A program made the translations under genes and the position numbers. Below, in pieces: positions 9,279 through 22,726 of a stretch of DNA of 41,458 nt (positions are counted from its first letter, which is position 1; every line of letters starts with the position of its first letter). The notes under the pieces were generated by a model, which worked only from the letters and a program-made list of their open reading frames with translations, had not been told where the DNA came from and ran no database searches. Source of the DNA: Kofleriaceae bacterium (GTDB lineage: Bacteria; Myxococcota_A; Polyangia; Haliangiales; Haliangiaceae); NCBI GenBank assembly GCA_018058095.1, contig JAGPCO010000068.1:1-41458 (forward strand), given 5' to 3'.

Positions 9279-10411
9279 TCCTCGAGGGGGACGGTCAGCG
9301 CGAGCTGGGCGACGATGGCGTTGCCGAACCGGTTGTACTGCAGCACGTACTCGAGCACACCCTCGACGCGCGCGCCGCCCCAGCGGCCGGACAGGCCGAA
9401 CGCCTCGCCCAGCGCCGCCAGCTTGGCCTCGACGGTGTGGGTGGTGAAGGCCGACAGCTTCTCGTCGTCGGTCAGGTGCGGCTGCATCACCGGATCGCTG
9501 GTCGGGTAGCGGTCCTGGTAGAAGTCGGCCGCGCCCTGGCGGTGGTAGCGATACCGCAGGCCGGCCTCGACGGTGTCACCCGCCGCTTGCACCAGCCGGA
9601 GCTCGGGCGTGTGGGCGACCACGCCCCAGGAGTCGGTGTAGAAGCGGTAGCTCGCGATCCACGTCGTGCCGGCGCGCGGCACGAAGCCGCGCCCGCTGGC
9701 GGCGACGGCGTGCCGGGTCCGGACGTCGGGGTGGCGCTCCATCACCAGGCCATCGAGGGTCACGACCGAGCGGTACGGGTTCTCCTGGAAGCCGCGCAGG
9801 CGGGCGACGTCGTAGGTCGCGCCGACCACGAGGTTGGGCCCGAGCAGGTGGCTGGCCGAGGCCGAGCCGAGCACGGTGCGCAGCTCGCCCGAGACGGCCG
9901 GGGCCAGGCCCTGCGCGCCGGCGTTGGACAGGTTGTCCTGGCCGTAGGCGGCGCCGGCGCCGAGGGTGAGGTTCTTCTCGGCCAGCTCGGCGTCGACGCG
10001 TACGCTGCCGAAGCGGGACTGGTAGTCGGGCTCGGTCGACAGCCGGGCCCGTCCGCCCAGGCGCAGGGTGTCGAGCGGGCCGACGCGCTGGCCGAGCAGC
10101 TGGTGGGCGTAGCCGGCGCCGACCTCGTACCGCCGCTCGGTGAACGCCTCGTCGTCGCTGCCGGCGGCGGCCGAGGCCGAGGTGATGGCGTCGAGCAGGG
10201 CGTGGCCGTCGACGCGGCCGCGCGCGCCGACGTCGACGCCGGCGTCGACCATGGGCTGCACGACGCGGGTCGCGCGCTCCTTGTAGTAGATGCCGCGCAC
10301 CGTGAGCGTGTCGTCGGCCCGGGCCGCGCCGGGCGCGACCAGCGACGACACCAGCGCGCCGATCAGGCCGAGCGCGGCGGGCCTGGCGAGGGCTGGCTCA
10401 GTTGCAGCCAC
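9275..10411 (-). CDS. DUF3570 family outer-membrane beta-barrel protein
   Basis: A 378-residue protein that I assign to the DUF3570 family from its signature just after the signal peptide (ADDTLTVRGIYYKERATRVVQP) and the YRFYTDSWGVVAHTPEL and YRYHRQGAADFY segments. Alternating polar/hydrophobic strands and the aromatic-rich body fit an outer-membrane barrel. The N-terminus is a signal peptide ending AARA|DD. Starts at GTG 10438 or GTG 10411 are possible; I use 10411, which overlaps the DUF4266 gene by 14 bases rather than 41. My recollection is that DUF3570 genes pair with DUF4266 genes, often near ApbE-type flavin transferases. No apbE lies in this window. Function is unknown. Confidence 0.85.
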   Translation of the reverse strand: MAATEPALARPAALGLIGALVSSLVAPGAARADDTLTVRGIYYKERATRVVQPMVDAGVDVGARGRVDGHALLDAITSASAAAGSDDEAFTERRYEVGAGYAHQLLGQRVGPLDTLRLGGRARLSTEPDYQSRFGSVRVDAELAEKNLTLGAGAAYGQDNLSNAGAQGLAPAVSGELRTVLGSASASHLLGPNLVVGATYDVARLRGFQENPYRSVVTLDGLVMERHPDVRTRHAVAASGRGFVPRAGTTWIASYRFYTDSWGVVAHTPELRLVQAAGDTVEAGLRYRYHRQGAADFYQDRYPTSDPVMQPHLTDDEKLSAFTTHTVEAKLAALGEAFGLSGRWGGARVEGVLEYVLQYNRFGNAIVAQLALTVPLEE

Positions 10412-10616
10412 AGCCGCCTCCGGGCTCGCCAGTGCCACCGTCGGCGCCCTCGCGCGAGCCGGTCTGGTGCTGACCGAACCGCGCCTCGCCGGCGTCGCGG
10501 TCCTGGGTCATCGAGCGGCGGGCCAGGTTCTCGCGCTGGTGGGCGCGGACGACGACGCAGCCGCTGCCGGCGCCGACACCGAGGAGGAGCGCGAGGGCCA
10601 GCGCGAGGGATCGCAC
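10398..10616 (-). CDS. DUF4266 family small lipoprotein with GGGCGCN tail
   Basis: A 72-residue protein starting at GTG 10616. It has a short signal peptide with lipobox GAGSGC (Cys20), the conserved-looking centre RENLARRSMTQDRD, then SREGADGGTGEPGGGCGCN at the C-terminus. This layout (lipobox, ENLA..M, SREG.GG, terminal GGGCGCN) is what I recognise as DUF4266. The two cysteines of the last four residues could bind a metal or be modified; that is speculation. The gene overlaps and precedes the DUF3570 barrel gene. TAGAAC seven bases before the GTG may be the -10 box of a leaderless transcript. Confidence 0.85.
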   Translation of the reverse strand: MRSLALALALLLGVGAGSGCVVVRAHQRENLARRSMTQDRDAGEARFGQHQTGSREGADGGTGEPGGGCGCN

Positions 10617-10623
10617 GCCTGCG

Positions 10624-10629
10624 GTTCTA
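10624..10629 (-). promoter_or_regulatory. Putative -10 box of the DUF4266 operon
   Basis: On the minus strand TAGAAC is followed by seven bases and the GTG at 10616. It matches four of six -10 consensus positions. No Shine-Dalgarno sequence precedes the start. Confidence 0.3.
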
Positions 10630-10761
10630 CCAGGCCAGGTCGCCGGTGAGAACGTGGCCTGCCGGTTTCTCGGCGCGCCGGCCTGGCCCGTGCGCTGGCG
10701 CACGCCCCGCGGCAGCCTGACGCGGGCGGCGGCGCAGGCGACGAGGGCCGATGGATCCAGG

Positions 10762-10767
10762 TATGTT
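10762..10767 (+). promoter_or_regulatory. -10-like hexamer, leaderless type
   Basis: TATGTT ends six bases before the GTG at 10774, the start that gives an ideal lipoprotein signal. No -35 box is evident at 16-18 bases. Confidence 0.42.
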
Positions 10768-10773
10768 CGGTCC

Positions 10774-12357
10774 GTGATCGGCGCACGGTGGCTCCTGGTG
10801 ATCGTCGGCCTGGCCGGGTGTGGCGCCGCGCCGCAGGTGGTGGCGCCGGGGCCGAGCCTCGAGCCGGCGCCGATCCGCCCGGAAGACCTCGACCTGACGC
10901 TGGCGCCCATCGCCCTGCAGGGCGGGGTGCTGACGCGGCCGGAGCTGGGGCGCCCACCGATGCTGCTGGTGGAGAGCCGGCGCAAGGCCACGCTGGTGGC
11001 GCGGCGCGAGGCGTACCAGCGGGCCCGCGCGCGCGGCCGGGCCGACGAGCACCGGCTGCTGGGGCAGGTGCTGGCGACCGAGCTGTACCAGGCGGCGGGG
11101 CGCGAGGCCCGCCCGGATCGCGAGCGCGCCCTGCTGGTCGAGGCGCGCCAGATCATCGGCGAGGTGGTGACCAGCGCCGGGGACAAGGTCGACGCCACGA
11201 TCCTGGCCATCGCCGCGGTGCACGACGTGATCGCCACCGACTGGCCGGCGGCGCGGGCCCGGCTGGCGGCGCTGGCGGCGCTGCCGGATGCGCCGGCCTG
11301 GGTCCGGGGCTGGCGGGCGTGGGCCGAGCTGCTCACCGAGGGGCAGGCCGCGGCGGTCGCGGCGCTGGCCGGCGCGGTGCCCGATCGCGCGCGCGCCGAC
11401 GAGGCGCTGGTGCTGGCCTGGGTCCGGTTCGCCAGCGGTGATCGGGTCGGGGCGTGGGCGGCGATGGCGGTCGCGGCCGCGGCCGGGCGCACGACGCGGC
11501 CGATCGAGCCCAGGCACCTGCTGTGGCTGGCCGGGCACGGCGGCGCCAGCGTGGCCGACGCGGCCGCGGTGATCCAGGCGCACGTCGGCGCCGACGCCGC
11601 CGCGGCGCAGGGGTTGCTGCTCGAGCTGGCGCCGGCGATGGCCGCGGCCGGGCGCTGGCAAGCGGCCATCGACGCGGTCGAGGTGTGGCGGCAGGCGGCC
11701 GCGGCCGGCGCCAGCGGGCCGCCAGCGGCGCTGGCGCTGGTGCAGCGGGTGGCGCAGGCCGAGTACGCGCTCCGGCTCGGCGTGCCGGCGACGGTGAGTG
11801 GCCTGGCCGAGCAGGCCCTGGTCGGCCTGGCCGCGTGCGGGGCTCGTTGTGACGACGACCGCCCTGACCTGCTGGCGCGGGTCCGGAAGATCGCCGACTT
11901 CTTCCATCGCGTGTACGTCACCAGCGGCGACGCGCGGTACCTGCCGGCGGCGCGGGTGCTGTACACCGGCCTGGTCGGCCCGGGGCCGGCGGCGACCGAT
12001 GCGGCGGCGGCGCGGGCCCAGCTCGACGAGAGCGCCCGCAACCTGGCAGCCGGCGCCGGGACCCACGAGCGCAGCGTGCTCGAGCCGCTGGTCGGGCTGC
12101 ACGCCGAGGAGGTGCGCGCCTGCTACGAGGCCGCCCTCCTCACCGCGCCGGCGCTGACCGGGGTGCTCGGCCTCGAGCTCCAGGTCGACGCGGCCGGCAC
12201 GGTGATCGGCGCGGCCACGGATCCGCCGCCGGGCGCGGCCGGCCTGGCCGCGGTGGCGGCGTGTGCCGAGGCCCAGGTCCGGACCTGGGTCTTGCCGGCC
12301 CGCACCCGCCCCGGGCTGACCACGTTGCGGCTGTCGGTCCAGCTGGCGCCGCGCTGA
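10774..12357 (+). CDS. Lipoprotein with AgmX/PglI-like C-terminal domain
   Basis: A 527-residue lipoprotein. The GTG at 10774 gives a compact signal peptide with lipobox GLAGC (Cys16). The longer frame upstream would spoil it. The body is Ala-rich and helical, probably tetratricopeptide-like repeats. The last 90 residues contain HAEEVRACYEAAL, then LGLELQVDAAGTVIGA and a final beta strand pair. That pattern matches the AgmX/PglI C-terminal domain, a TonB-C-like module frequent in Myxococcota, where AgmX and PglI were linked to gliding motility in Myxococcus. A motility role here is not shown. The gene diverges from the DUF4266 operon across 157 bases and converges on the TPR gene. Confidence 0.82.
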   Translation: MIGARWLLVIVGLAGCGAAPQVVAPGPSLEPAPIRPEDLDLTLAPIALQGGVLTRPELGRPPMLLVESRRKATLVARREAYQRARARGRADEHRLLGQVLATELYQAAGREARPDRERALLVEARQIIGEVVTSAGDKVDATILAIAAVHDVIATDWPAARARLAALAALPDAPAWVRGWRAWAELLTEGQAAAVAALAGAVPDRARADEALVLAWVRFASGDRVGAWAAMAVAAAAGRTTRPIEPRHLLWLAGHGGASVADAAAVIQAHVGADAAAAQGLLLELAPAMAAAGRWQAAIDAVEVWRQAAAAGASGPPAALALVQRVAQAEYALRLGVPATVSGLAEQALVGLAACGARCDDDRPDLLARVRKIADFFHRVYVTSGDARYLPAARVLYTGLVGPGPAATDAAAARAQLDESARNLAAGAGTHERSVLEPLVGLHAEEVRACYEAALLTAPALTGVLGLELQVDAAGTVIGAATDPPPGAAGLAAVAACAEAQVRTWVLPARTRPGLTTLRLSVQLAPR

Positions 12358-12507
12358 CCGCCGCGCGGGTGATCGCTTCGAGTGCCGGCTGCCCGGGGCT
12401 TCCGGACGTCCTGGGTGGTCGGCAGTGGACGTCGGTGGAAGGTCGCCAGGGAGAGCGATCAGGATCACGGTGTCGTTCCCGTTCAGGATCAACGGTCCCT
12501 CGCCCCT

Positions 12508-12536
12508 TAGCAGGATGCTGAAGAAGCATCCTGCTA
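12508..12536. terminator. 11-bp perfect hairpin between convergent genes
   Basis: TAGCAGGATGC (12508-12518) and its exact complement GCATCCTGCTA (12526-12536) flank a seven-base loop TGAAGAA. It lies in the 208-base gap between the convergent genes ending at 12357 and 12566. There is no long T-run on either strand, so it could be a bidirectional terminator or a REP-like dispersed element. Nothing else is recognisable in 12358-12565. Confidence 0.5.
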
Positions 12537-12565
12537 GTCATTTCCGCTGCGGCGGCGAGACGTCG

Positions 12566-14047
12566 CTACGGACGCGCGGTCGGCCGGCGCCGCGTCGCCG
12601 TCGGGCGCGCGGCGCGGACGGGCAGCGGCGGCGCGGGCAGCGGGCGCCCGGTCAGGCGCGCGGTGCGCTCGAGGTCGGCCACGATCTGCTGCGCGGTCCC
12701 GACCCGATCGGCGTCGACGGCGGCCACCGGCGCGCGGCCGGGCCGGTCCGACAGATCGAGGAAGCGGCGCAGCGCGCGGTAGCAGCGATCGAGATCCCCG
12801 AGCTGGCGGGCGATGGCCGCCGCGTTCCAGTGGTGGAGCGGATAGGTCGGGTCGAGCCGGGCCGCGCGGCGGAAGGCGTCGTCGGCACGCAGGTGCTGGC
12901 CGAGCGCGGCCAGGCAGGTGCCCAGGCTCGACCACACGTCGGCGTCGCCCGCGCAGCGTCGGGCGCACCGCTCGAGCATCGGCAGCGCCAGCGCGTGCTG
13001 GCCGCTGGCGAGCAGCTCGACGGCGCGGCCGTGCAGCGCGGCGTCGTCGGCGGCGCGATCCCGCGGCGACAGGTGATCGGCGGTGATGCCGAGCAGATCG
13101 CGGCCGAGGTAGTACGCCGGCGGCAGGGTGCGGCCGAGGCCGAGCGCGCCCCGCGCCGCGCCGACCACGCGCTCACGGGCCCGGGCCGCGGTCAGCGGCA
13201 GGCGGCGATATCCGGCCAGGCCGAGGCCACCGAGCAGCTCGCCGCGCAGGGCGTCGGCCGGCGCGTCGTCGAGGTACAGGCAGTCGGCCAGCGCGCCCTC
13301 GGCGTCGACCAGGACCGCGAAGTGGCGGAACGCGCCGATGGCGACCCGCTTGCTGGCGACGATGGCGCGCCGGCCGCTCGGGTGGACGTACATGGCCAGG
13401 GTCGAGGCCGGCCGCGCCGGCAGGATGCGATCGGCGGCGGCGCCGTCGGACGGCGTGGCGGCGGCGGCGCGTCGCAGGTCGCCGCGCAGCTCGGGCTCGA
13501 GGTCGAGCCGCGCCGCCAGCTCCCCGGCCAGCCGGCGCCCGCGCGCGGGCGACTCGTCGAGCATCGCGGCGATGACCGCGCGGGTCTCGTCGGCGTCGAG
13601 CTGCTCGACCATCAGCTGGGCGGCCGAGGCGACGTCGGCCGCGGTCTCGAGGTGGCGCGCGAGCTGGACGGCGGAGCGGCGCTGGACCGAGCCCGGATCG
13701 ACGAACTCCGGGTTGACCGGCGCCGCGTCGAGCGCGGCCAGCACGCCGAGCGCGGCGACCTTGCCGACGTCGTCGGTGGCGGCGCGCAGGGCGGCGCGGG
13801 CAGCGGCGATGACCCGGGCCGGGTGTTGCTCGGCCACCGCCAGCAGCAGGCCGCGGGCGACGGCGCGCCGGTGGTCGCACGGCCCGGTCAGCTCCCGGCA
13901 CAGCAGCGGGACCACGACCGGGCCGGCCCCGTCGACCAGCGGCAGCGCCGAAGCCAGCGCCAGGGTGGCGTCGGTGTCGTCGGTCGCGGAGCCGATCAGG
14001 CGGGCGAGGGTGCTGAGCCGCTCGAAGTCATGTCCCGCGCCGACCAT
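12566..14047 (-). CDS. TPR-repeat protein with HEAT-like N-terminal region
   Basis: A 493-residue, probably cytoplasmic protein without signal peptide. The N-terminal half is a run of Ala/Leu helices resembling HEAT or ARM repeats. A central beta-containing region (STLAMYVHPSGRRAIVASKRVAIG, split here by description only) may bind a partner. The C-terminal part carries about three tetratricopeptide repeats (ADVWSSLGTCLAALGQHLRADD, then DPTYPLHHWNAAAIARQLGDLD). The tail is basic and low-complexity. I choose ATG 14047 rather than GTG 14077: the latter lies in the operator palindrome, and TATGGT sits six bases before 14047. Function unknown; regulation by a dimeric repressor is likely from the upstream palindrome. 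Confidence 0.75.
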   Translation of the reverse strand: MVGAGHDFERLSTLARLIGSATDDTDATLALASALPLVDGAGPVVVPLLCRELTGPCDHRRAVARGLLLAVAEQHPARVIAAARAALRAATDDVGKVAALGVLAALDAAPVNPEFVDPGSVQRRSAVQLARHLETAADVASAAQLMVEQLDADETRAVIAAMLDESPARGRRLAGELAARLDLEPELRGDLRRAAAATPSDGAAADRILPARPASTLAMYVHPSGRRAIVASKRVAIGAFRHFAVLVDAEGALADCLYLDDAPADALRGELLGGLGLAGYRRLPLTAARARERVVGAARGALGLGRTLPPAYYLGRDLLGITADHLSPRDRAADDAALHGRAVELLASGQHALALPMLERCARRCAGDADVWSSLGTCLAALGQHLRADDAFRRAARLDPTYPLHHWNAAAIARQLGDLDRCYRALRRFLDLSDRPGRAPVAAVDADRVGTAQQIVADLERTARLTGRPLPAPPLPVRAARPTATRRRPTARP

Positions 14048-14050
14048 GAG

Positions 14051-14077
14051 GTGACCATACGTTAGGTGTATGGTCAC
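14051..14077. promoter_or_regulatory. Palindromic operator overlapping a promoter
   Basis: GTGACCATAC (14051-14060) and its exact reverse complement GTATGGTCAC (14068-14077) are separated by seven bases. The site overlaps the putative -10 box (TATGGT, minus strand 14059-14054) and lies within ten bases of the TPR gene start. TTGACC (minus strand 14088-14083) is a possible -35 with a 23-base gap to TATGGT, or 18 bases to TAACGT at 14064-14059. The size and symmetry fit a dimeric repressor of TetR type or similar. No regulator gene of that type is adjacent. Confidence 0.6.
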
Positions 14078-14245
14078 GGCGCGGTCAAGCCGGCACGGGG
14101 CGAATCCGGGTCAGACGTTGGCTGCCTCACCAGAACTACACGCGGTTGCCCCGCCCATGGGCGCAACGTCGTGTGACCTCCGGCGTTTTCGCTTTACTCG
14201 ATGCGCTCGATCGCGATGATCGGCCGCGATCCGAACGGAACCCGC

Positions 14246-14250
14246 GGAGG
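14246..14250 (+). promoter_or_regulatory. Shine-Dalgarno site of the PEGA protein gene
   Basis: GGAGG lies six bases before the ATG at 14257 and fixes this start. It contrasts with the leaderless-looking starts elsewhere in the window. Confidence 0.75.
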
Positions 14251-14256
14251 TAGCGA

Positions 14257-16154
<1,898 letters not shown>

Positions 16155-16158
<4 letters not shown>

Positions 16159-16895
16159 GCGACCTGTCGCTCGAGGCCAGCCTGGTGCTGGTCGGGGCGG
16201 GCCTGGTCGCCGGCTGGATCAACGCCATCGCCGGCGCCGGCGGCGTCGTCCTGGTGCCCGCGCTGCTGTGGATCGGCCTCGATCCCCACCAGGCCAACGG
16301 CTCGCTCCGGGTCGCCATCATCGCCGGCAACCTGGCCGCGCTGAGCGCGTTCCGGCGGGCCGGGCTGCTGCGCCGCGCCGACGTGGTGCGGGTGGTGCCG
16401 CCGGCGGTGCTCGGCGCGCTGGCGGGCGCGCTCACCGCGACCCACGTCCCGGCGGCCGTGCTCGAGCCGCTGCTGCTGGCCACCTTCGCCGTGGTCGTCG
16501 TCGCGGTGCTACGGCCGCCACCAGCGACCACCCCCGCCGCGCGCGCGCGCTGGCTCGGCCTGCTCGGCCTGCTCGGCGCCGGCTTCTACGGCGGCCTGGT
16601 CCAGATCGGCGTCGGCCTCATCCTGCTCGCGGTGCTGGCCGGCCTGATGGGGATCGAGCTGGTGGTGGCCAACGCGCTCAAGGTCGTGGCCACGCTGGCC
16701 TTCAACCTGGCCGCGCTCGGCGTCTACGTCGGCGCCGGCGAGGTCGTGTGGGCGCCGGCGCTGGTGCTCGCTGGCGGCGCGCTGGTCGGCGGCGCGCTGG
16801 GCGGGCGGATGGCGGTCCGGGGTGGCCGCCGGGTCATCCAGATCGTGGTGGTCGCCGCTGCCATCGTGGCCGCGGTGGTGACCGTGCTGCGCTGA
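16155..16895 (+). CDS. TSUP-family (TauE/SafE-like) permease
   Basis: A 246-residue polytopic membrane protein with about eight hydrophobic helices. The opening ...GLVAGWINAIAGAGGVVLVPALL and the mirrored second half (GLLGAGFYGGLVQIGVGLILL) are the duplicated signature of the TSUP/TauE-SafE family. Members export or import sulfur-containing anions and organic acids such as sulfite or sulfoacetate; the substrate here is not known. The GTG start overlaps the stop of the PEGA protein gene (GTGA), so the two are co-translated although no functional link is obvious. Length is typical. Confidence 0.9.
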
Positions 16896-16927
16896 CCGAT
16901 CGAGCCGGCGTGGCCTGCCCGGCGCGG

Positions 16928-20074
<3,147 letters not shown>

Positions 20075-20097
20075 GGCTGGCCGTGCAGGTCACGCGG

Positions 20098-21000
20098 TCA
20101 CGTCCGATCGACGACCTGGTCACCGTCGTACATCACCAGCTGGAGCTGACCGCCGCCGTCGCTGCGCAGCAGGTCGGCGCGCAGCCCGGCCTCGCGCAGG
20201 CGGGCGCGCAGGCGGCTCAGCGCCACGTCCCAGCGGTGACGCAGCTCGAGCGCGTCCACCTCGTCGCGCCACAGCTCGCGGGCCAGCGTCTCCCACCCGA
20301 CCGGGCCGCCGAACGCGACCAGCTCGGAGATGAGGCGCGCGCCGATGCCACCCACCGTGAGCACCGGCTGGTTGGCGCGGTGGATCTCGACCCCGTCGTA
20401 GTGCGCGATCAGGCGCAGCGGCGCCTCCAGGCCGCCGCCGCGCACGGTCGGCGCGTGCCCGGCCGCGGCCAGGTCGGTCAGGCACAACGTGACGGCTAGC
20501 TCGCCGACGGCGAAGCTGTCGCCGGGGGCGATCGGCTGGGGCGCGCCGTCGCCGATGCGGACCCGCCACTGCTCGTCGCTGACCGACCACAGGTGGGCGG
20601 CGGCGCCCGGCACGAAGCGCCCGACCAGGCGCGGCGGCGGGCCGGCGACGATGCTGGCGACCTGGCCAAGCGGGCGCACGCCCAGCCCGGCCGCCTTGAT
20701 CGCCAGCACCCGGGCCGGGGTGGTGACCTCCTCGACCACCAGGCCGAGCCCATCGGCCAGCTCGACCACCAGGCCGGTGGTCAGGCGCACCTCCGACACC
20801 GGCTTGCCGCGCACGCCGAGCAGCCGCCGCAGCGACAGCAGGTACAGCTCGCCCCGGCGCAGGCTGACCAGGGCGTGGGCTTCCGACACCCGGGGGTCGT
20901 CGAGCACCAGGGCCGCGGTGGCGACCCGGCCGATGAGGTCGCCCGGGCCGAGGTGGACCTTGGTCCCGTCGGGCAGGCGGAGCTGGACCTCGGCGCGCAT
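20098..21000 (-). CDS. FHA-domain protein with winged-helix C-terminus
   Basis: A 300-residue protein. The first 90 residues look like a forkhead-associated domain (GDLIGRVATAALVLDDPRVS, with SEAHA and a Leu-rich strand after it), a phosphothreonine reader. The last 100 residues match the OmpR/SARP-type winged helix (ELVAFGGPVGWETLARELW, then ALSRLRARLREAGL and a terminal hairpin). I place the start at ATG 21000, directly before the FHA domain; ATG 21033 is an alternative. There is no receiver domain. Directly upstream of a Ser/Thr kinase gene with a 23-base gap, it is a good candidate for that kinase's target, perhaps a transcription regulator. That role is inferred. Confidence 0.85.
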   Translation of the reverse strand: MRAEVQLRLPDGTKVHLGPGDLIGRVATAALVLDDPRVSEAHALVSLRRGELYLLSLRRLLGVRGKPVSEVRLTTGLVVELADGLGLVVEEVTTPARVLAIKAAGLGVRPLGQVASIVAGPPPRLVGRFVPGAAAHLWSVSDEQWRVRIGDGAPQPIAPGDSFAVGELAVTLCLTDLAAAGHAPTVRGGGLEAPLRLIAHYDGVEIHRANQPVLTVGGIGARLISELVAFGGPVGWETLARELWRDEVDALELRHRWDVALSRLRARLREAGLRADLLRSDGGGQLQLVMYDGDQVVDRT

Positions 21001-21159
21001 GGGCCTTGCTATCACGCCTGGGGACGCTCGCATGGGACGGCAACGCCGCAGGGCGGGGTGCTCATCCAGGCATCGGCCGGGGTGAGATCCGTGTGAGTGG
21101 CGGCGCGGCGTACCCTGTGGGTCGAGGTGGGGCCGGTCCGCGGCCTGCCGGGTGGCGGA

Positions 21160-22101
21160 TCAGGGCCAGGCGGTCGGCGCCGGGCCGCCGACGTGGGCGG
21201 GGCGGCCCCAGTCGCGGTGGCCCAGCACCTGGCCCTCGGCGCGGATGCGGGCGACGTCGTCGAGGTCGATCGTCGCCATCAGCCAGCCCGGGCGGTCGAG
21301 CTCCCCGCTGGCGACGACCCCGTCGGGCGGCAGGCCGCGATCGGGCGGGCAGAACACGTGGGCGGCGCCGACGTTGCGATCGACCGCGAGCGACCAGTCG
21401 GCGTTGCCGACGGTGGGGGCGGTGGCCACGAACAGCTGGTTCTCGAGCGCACGCGCCGCCGCCGCGACCCGGACCCGGTGGTACCCGGCGAGGCCGTCGG
21501 TGCAGCTCGGCACCAGCAGCAGCTCGGCGCCGGCGTCGGCCAGGCGGCGGCCGATGAGCGGGAACTCGGCGTCGTAGCAGATGGTGACGCCGAAGCGGCC
21601 GAAGTCGGCCTCGACCACCAGCTGGCGCTGGCCGGGCGCGATGCCCCACAGCTCGCGCTCGAACCGGGTCATCTGCAGCTTGTCGACGAAGGTGGCGGCC
21701 CCGGTCGGCGCGATCACCGCGGCCTGGTTGTGGTAGACGCGCTGGCCGGCGGCGTCGGTGCCGGCGATCGGCAGGCTGGGCCCGACCAGCCACAGGTCGT
21801 GGGCGCGGGCCAGGTCGACCAGGATCTGCTGGTAGTCGGGCACCAGCGCCTGCAGCGCCTCGAGCTGGGTGGCCAGGGCGGCGCGGGCAACGGCAACGTC
21901 CTCGCCGTCCGCGCCCGGGCGGACGCCGTCGTCGGGCAGCGCCGCCGTCAGCTCCATCGCCGCGTACTCCGGGAACAGGCACAGCCGGGCCCCGTCCTCG
22001 GTCGCCGACGCCAGCATGCCGTCGAGCTTGCGGCGCCACGCGGTCAACGAGCCGATCGGCTCGATCGGGTACTGGCAGCAGGCCAGGGTCAGCTGCCTCA
22101 T
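21160..22101 (-). CDS. Nitrilase-superfamily carbon-nitrogen hydrolase
   Basis: A 313-residue nitrilase-fold enzyme with a complete catalytic triad: Glu45 in FPEYA, Lys141 in VDKLQMTRFE and Cys175 in VTICYDAEFP. It should hydrolyse an amide or nitrile bond in the cytoplasm. The N-terminus (CCQYPIEPIGSLTAWRRKL) and FVDKLQMTRFERELWGI are characteristic of the branch that is often fused or adjacent to a GNAT domain. The ATG overlaps the stop of the acetyltransferase gene (ATGA). Substrate unknown. It closes a three-gene operon with the SnoaL-like and GNAT genes. Confidence 0.93.
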   Translation of the reverse strand: MRQLTLACCQYPIEPIGSLTAWRRKLDGMLASATEDGARLCLFPEYAAMELTAALPDDGVRPGADGEDVAVARAALATQLEALQALVPDYQQILVDLARAHDLWLVGPSLPIAGTDAAGQRVYHNQAAVIAPTGAATFVDKLQMTRFERELWGIAPGQRQLVVEADFGRFGVTICYDAEFPLIGRRLADAGAELLLVPSCTDGLAGYHRVRVAAAARALENQLFVATAPTVGNADWSLAVDRNVGAAHVFCPPDRGLPPDGVVASGELDRPGWLMATIDLDDVARIRAEGQVLGHRDWGRPAHVGGPAPTAWP

Positions 22102-22724
22102 GGCGTCGGCTCCCGGCGCGTGGCCCGCGCCTCCTTGATCCAGAACTGCATCGGCTTGGGGCTCTCGGTCCCGGCCGGATCGTCGAGGTCCTTCCAGCGC
22201 ATCTCGCCGCGCACGTCGGGCAGGGGCACGAAGCCGCGCCGGCGCCAGAACGGATCGAGCGGCTGGTAGGCGGCCGGCCGGCGCGGGTGGTCGGCCGGGC
22301 GAACCACGGCGCAGAACGTCATGCGCGCGAAGCCGAAGCGGGCCGCCGCCTCCTCGCGCCGATCGAAGAAGGCGTGGCCCAGGCCGCGCCCGCGCCAGGC
22401 CGGGTCGAGCACCGACTCGCCGAAGTAGTAGAGCTCGCCCGCGCGGTACCCGGCCTGCGTCAGCGGCGCGACGACGTCGCCCGAGTGTGCGGCCAGCGGC
22501 ATCGCGGTCGAGGCGCCGACGACCTCGCCGCCAGCCCGGGCCAGCACCACGGTGGCGTGTGGATCGGCGGCGTAGCCGCGCAGGTAGCTGGCCTCGTAGT
22601 CGAGGTCGCCGTCGTACAGGTACGGCCAGTCGCGGAACACGGCGATCCGCAGCGCGGCCAGCGCGCCGATCCACGGCGAGATCGCGTCGCCGTGCACCAC
22701 CAGCAGGTCGGCCGCGGCGGTCAC
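22098..22724 (-). CDS. GNAT-family N-acetyltransferase
   Basis: A 208-residue GNAT protein. The acetyl-CoA pyrophosphate loop RGRGLG is at 111-116 inside SVLDPAWRGRGLGHAFFDRR, with strand GELYYFGE before it. The N-terminal part (YDGDLDYEASYLRGYA) is typical of the GNAT branch paired with nitrilase-type hydrolases. The GTG start at 22724 follows the stop of the SnoaL-like gene by two bases. Its stop overlaps the hydrolase start (ATGA). It probably acylates a small molecule that the neighbours also handle; substrate not identifiable. Confidence 0.9.
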   Translation of the reverse strand: MTAAADLLVVHGDAISPWIGALAALRIAVFRDWPYLYDGDLDYEASYLRGYAADPHATVVLARAGGEVVGASTAMPLAAHSGDVVAPLTQAGYRAGELYYFGESVLDPAWRGRGLGHAFFDRREEAAARFGFARMTFCAVVRPADHPRRPAAYQPLDPFWRRRGFVPLPDVRGEMRWKDLDDPAGTESPKPMQFWIKEARATRREPTP

Positions 22725-22726
22725 CG

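Noticed and set aside
10398-10616. Ribosomally synthesised peptide precursor suggested by the Gly/Cys-rich GGGCGCN tail
   Set aside because: The peptide has a lipobox and the DUF4266 layout, and no peptide-modifying enzyme is encoded nearby. A lipoprotein is the better reading.
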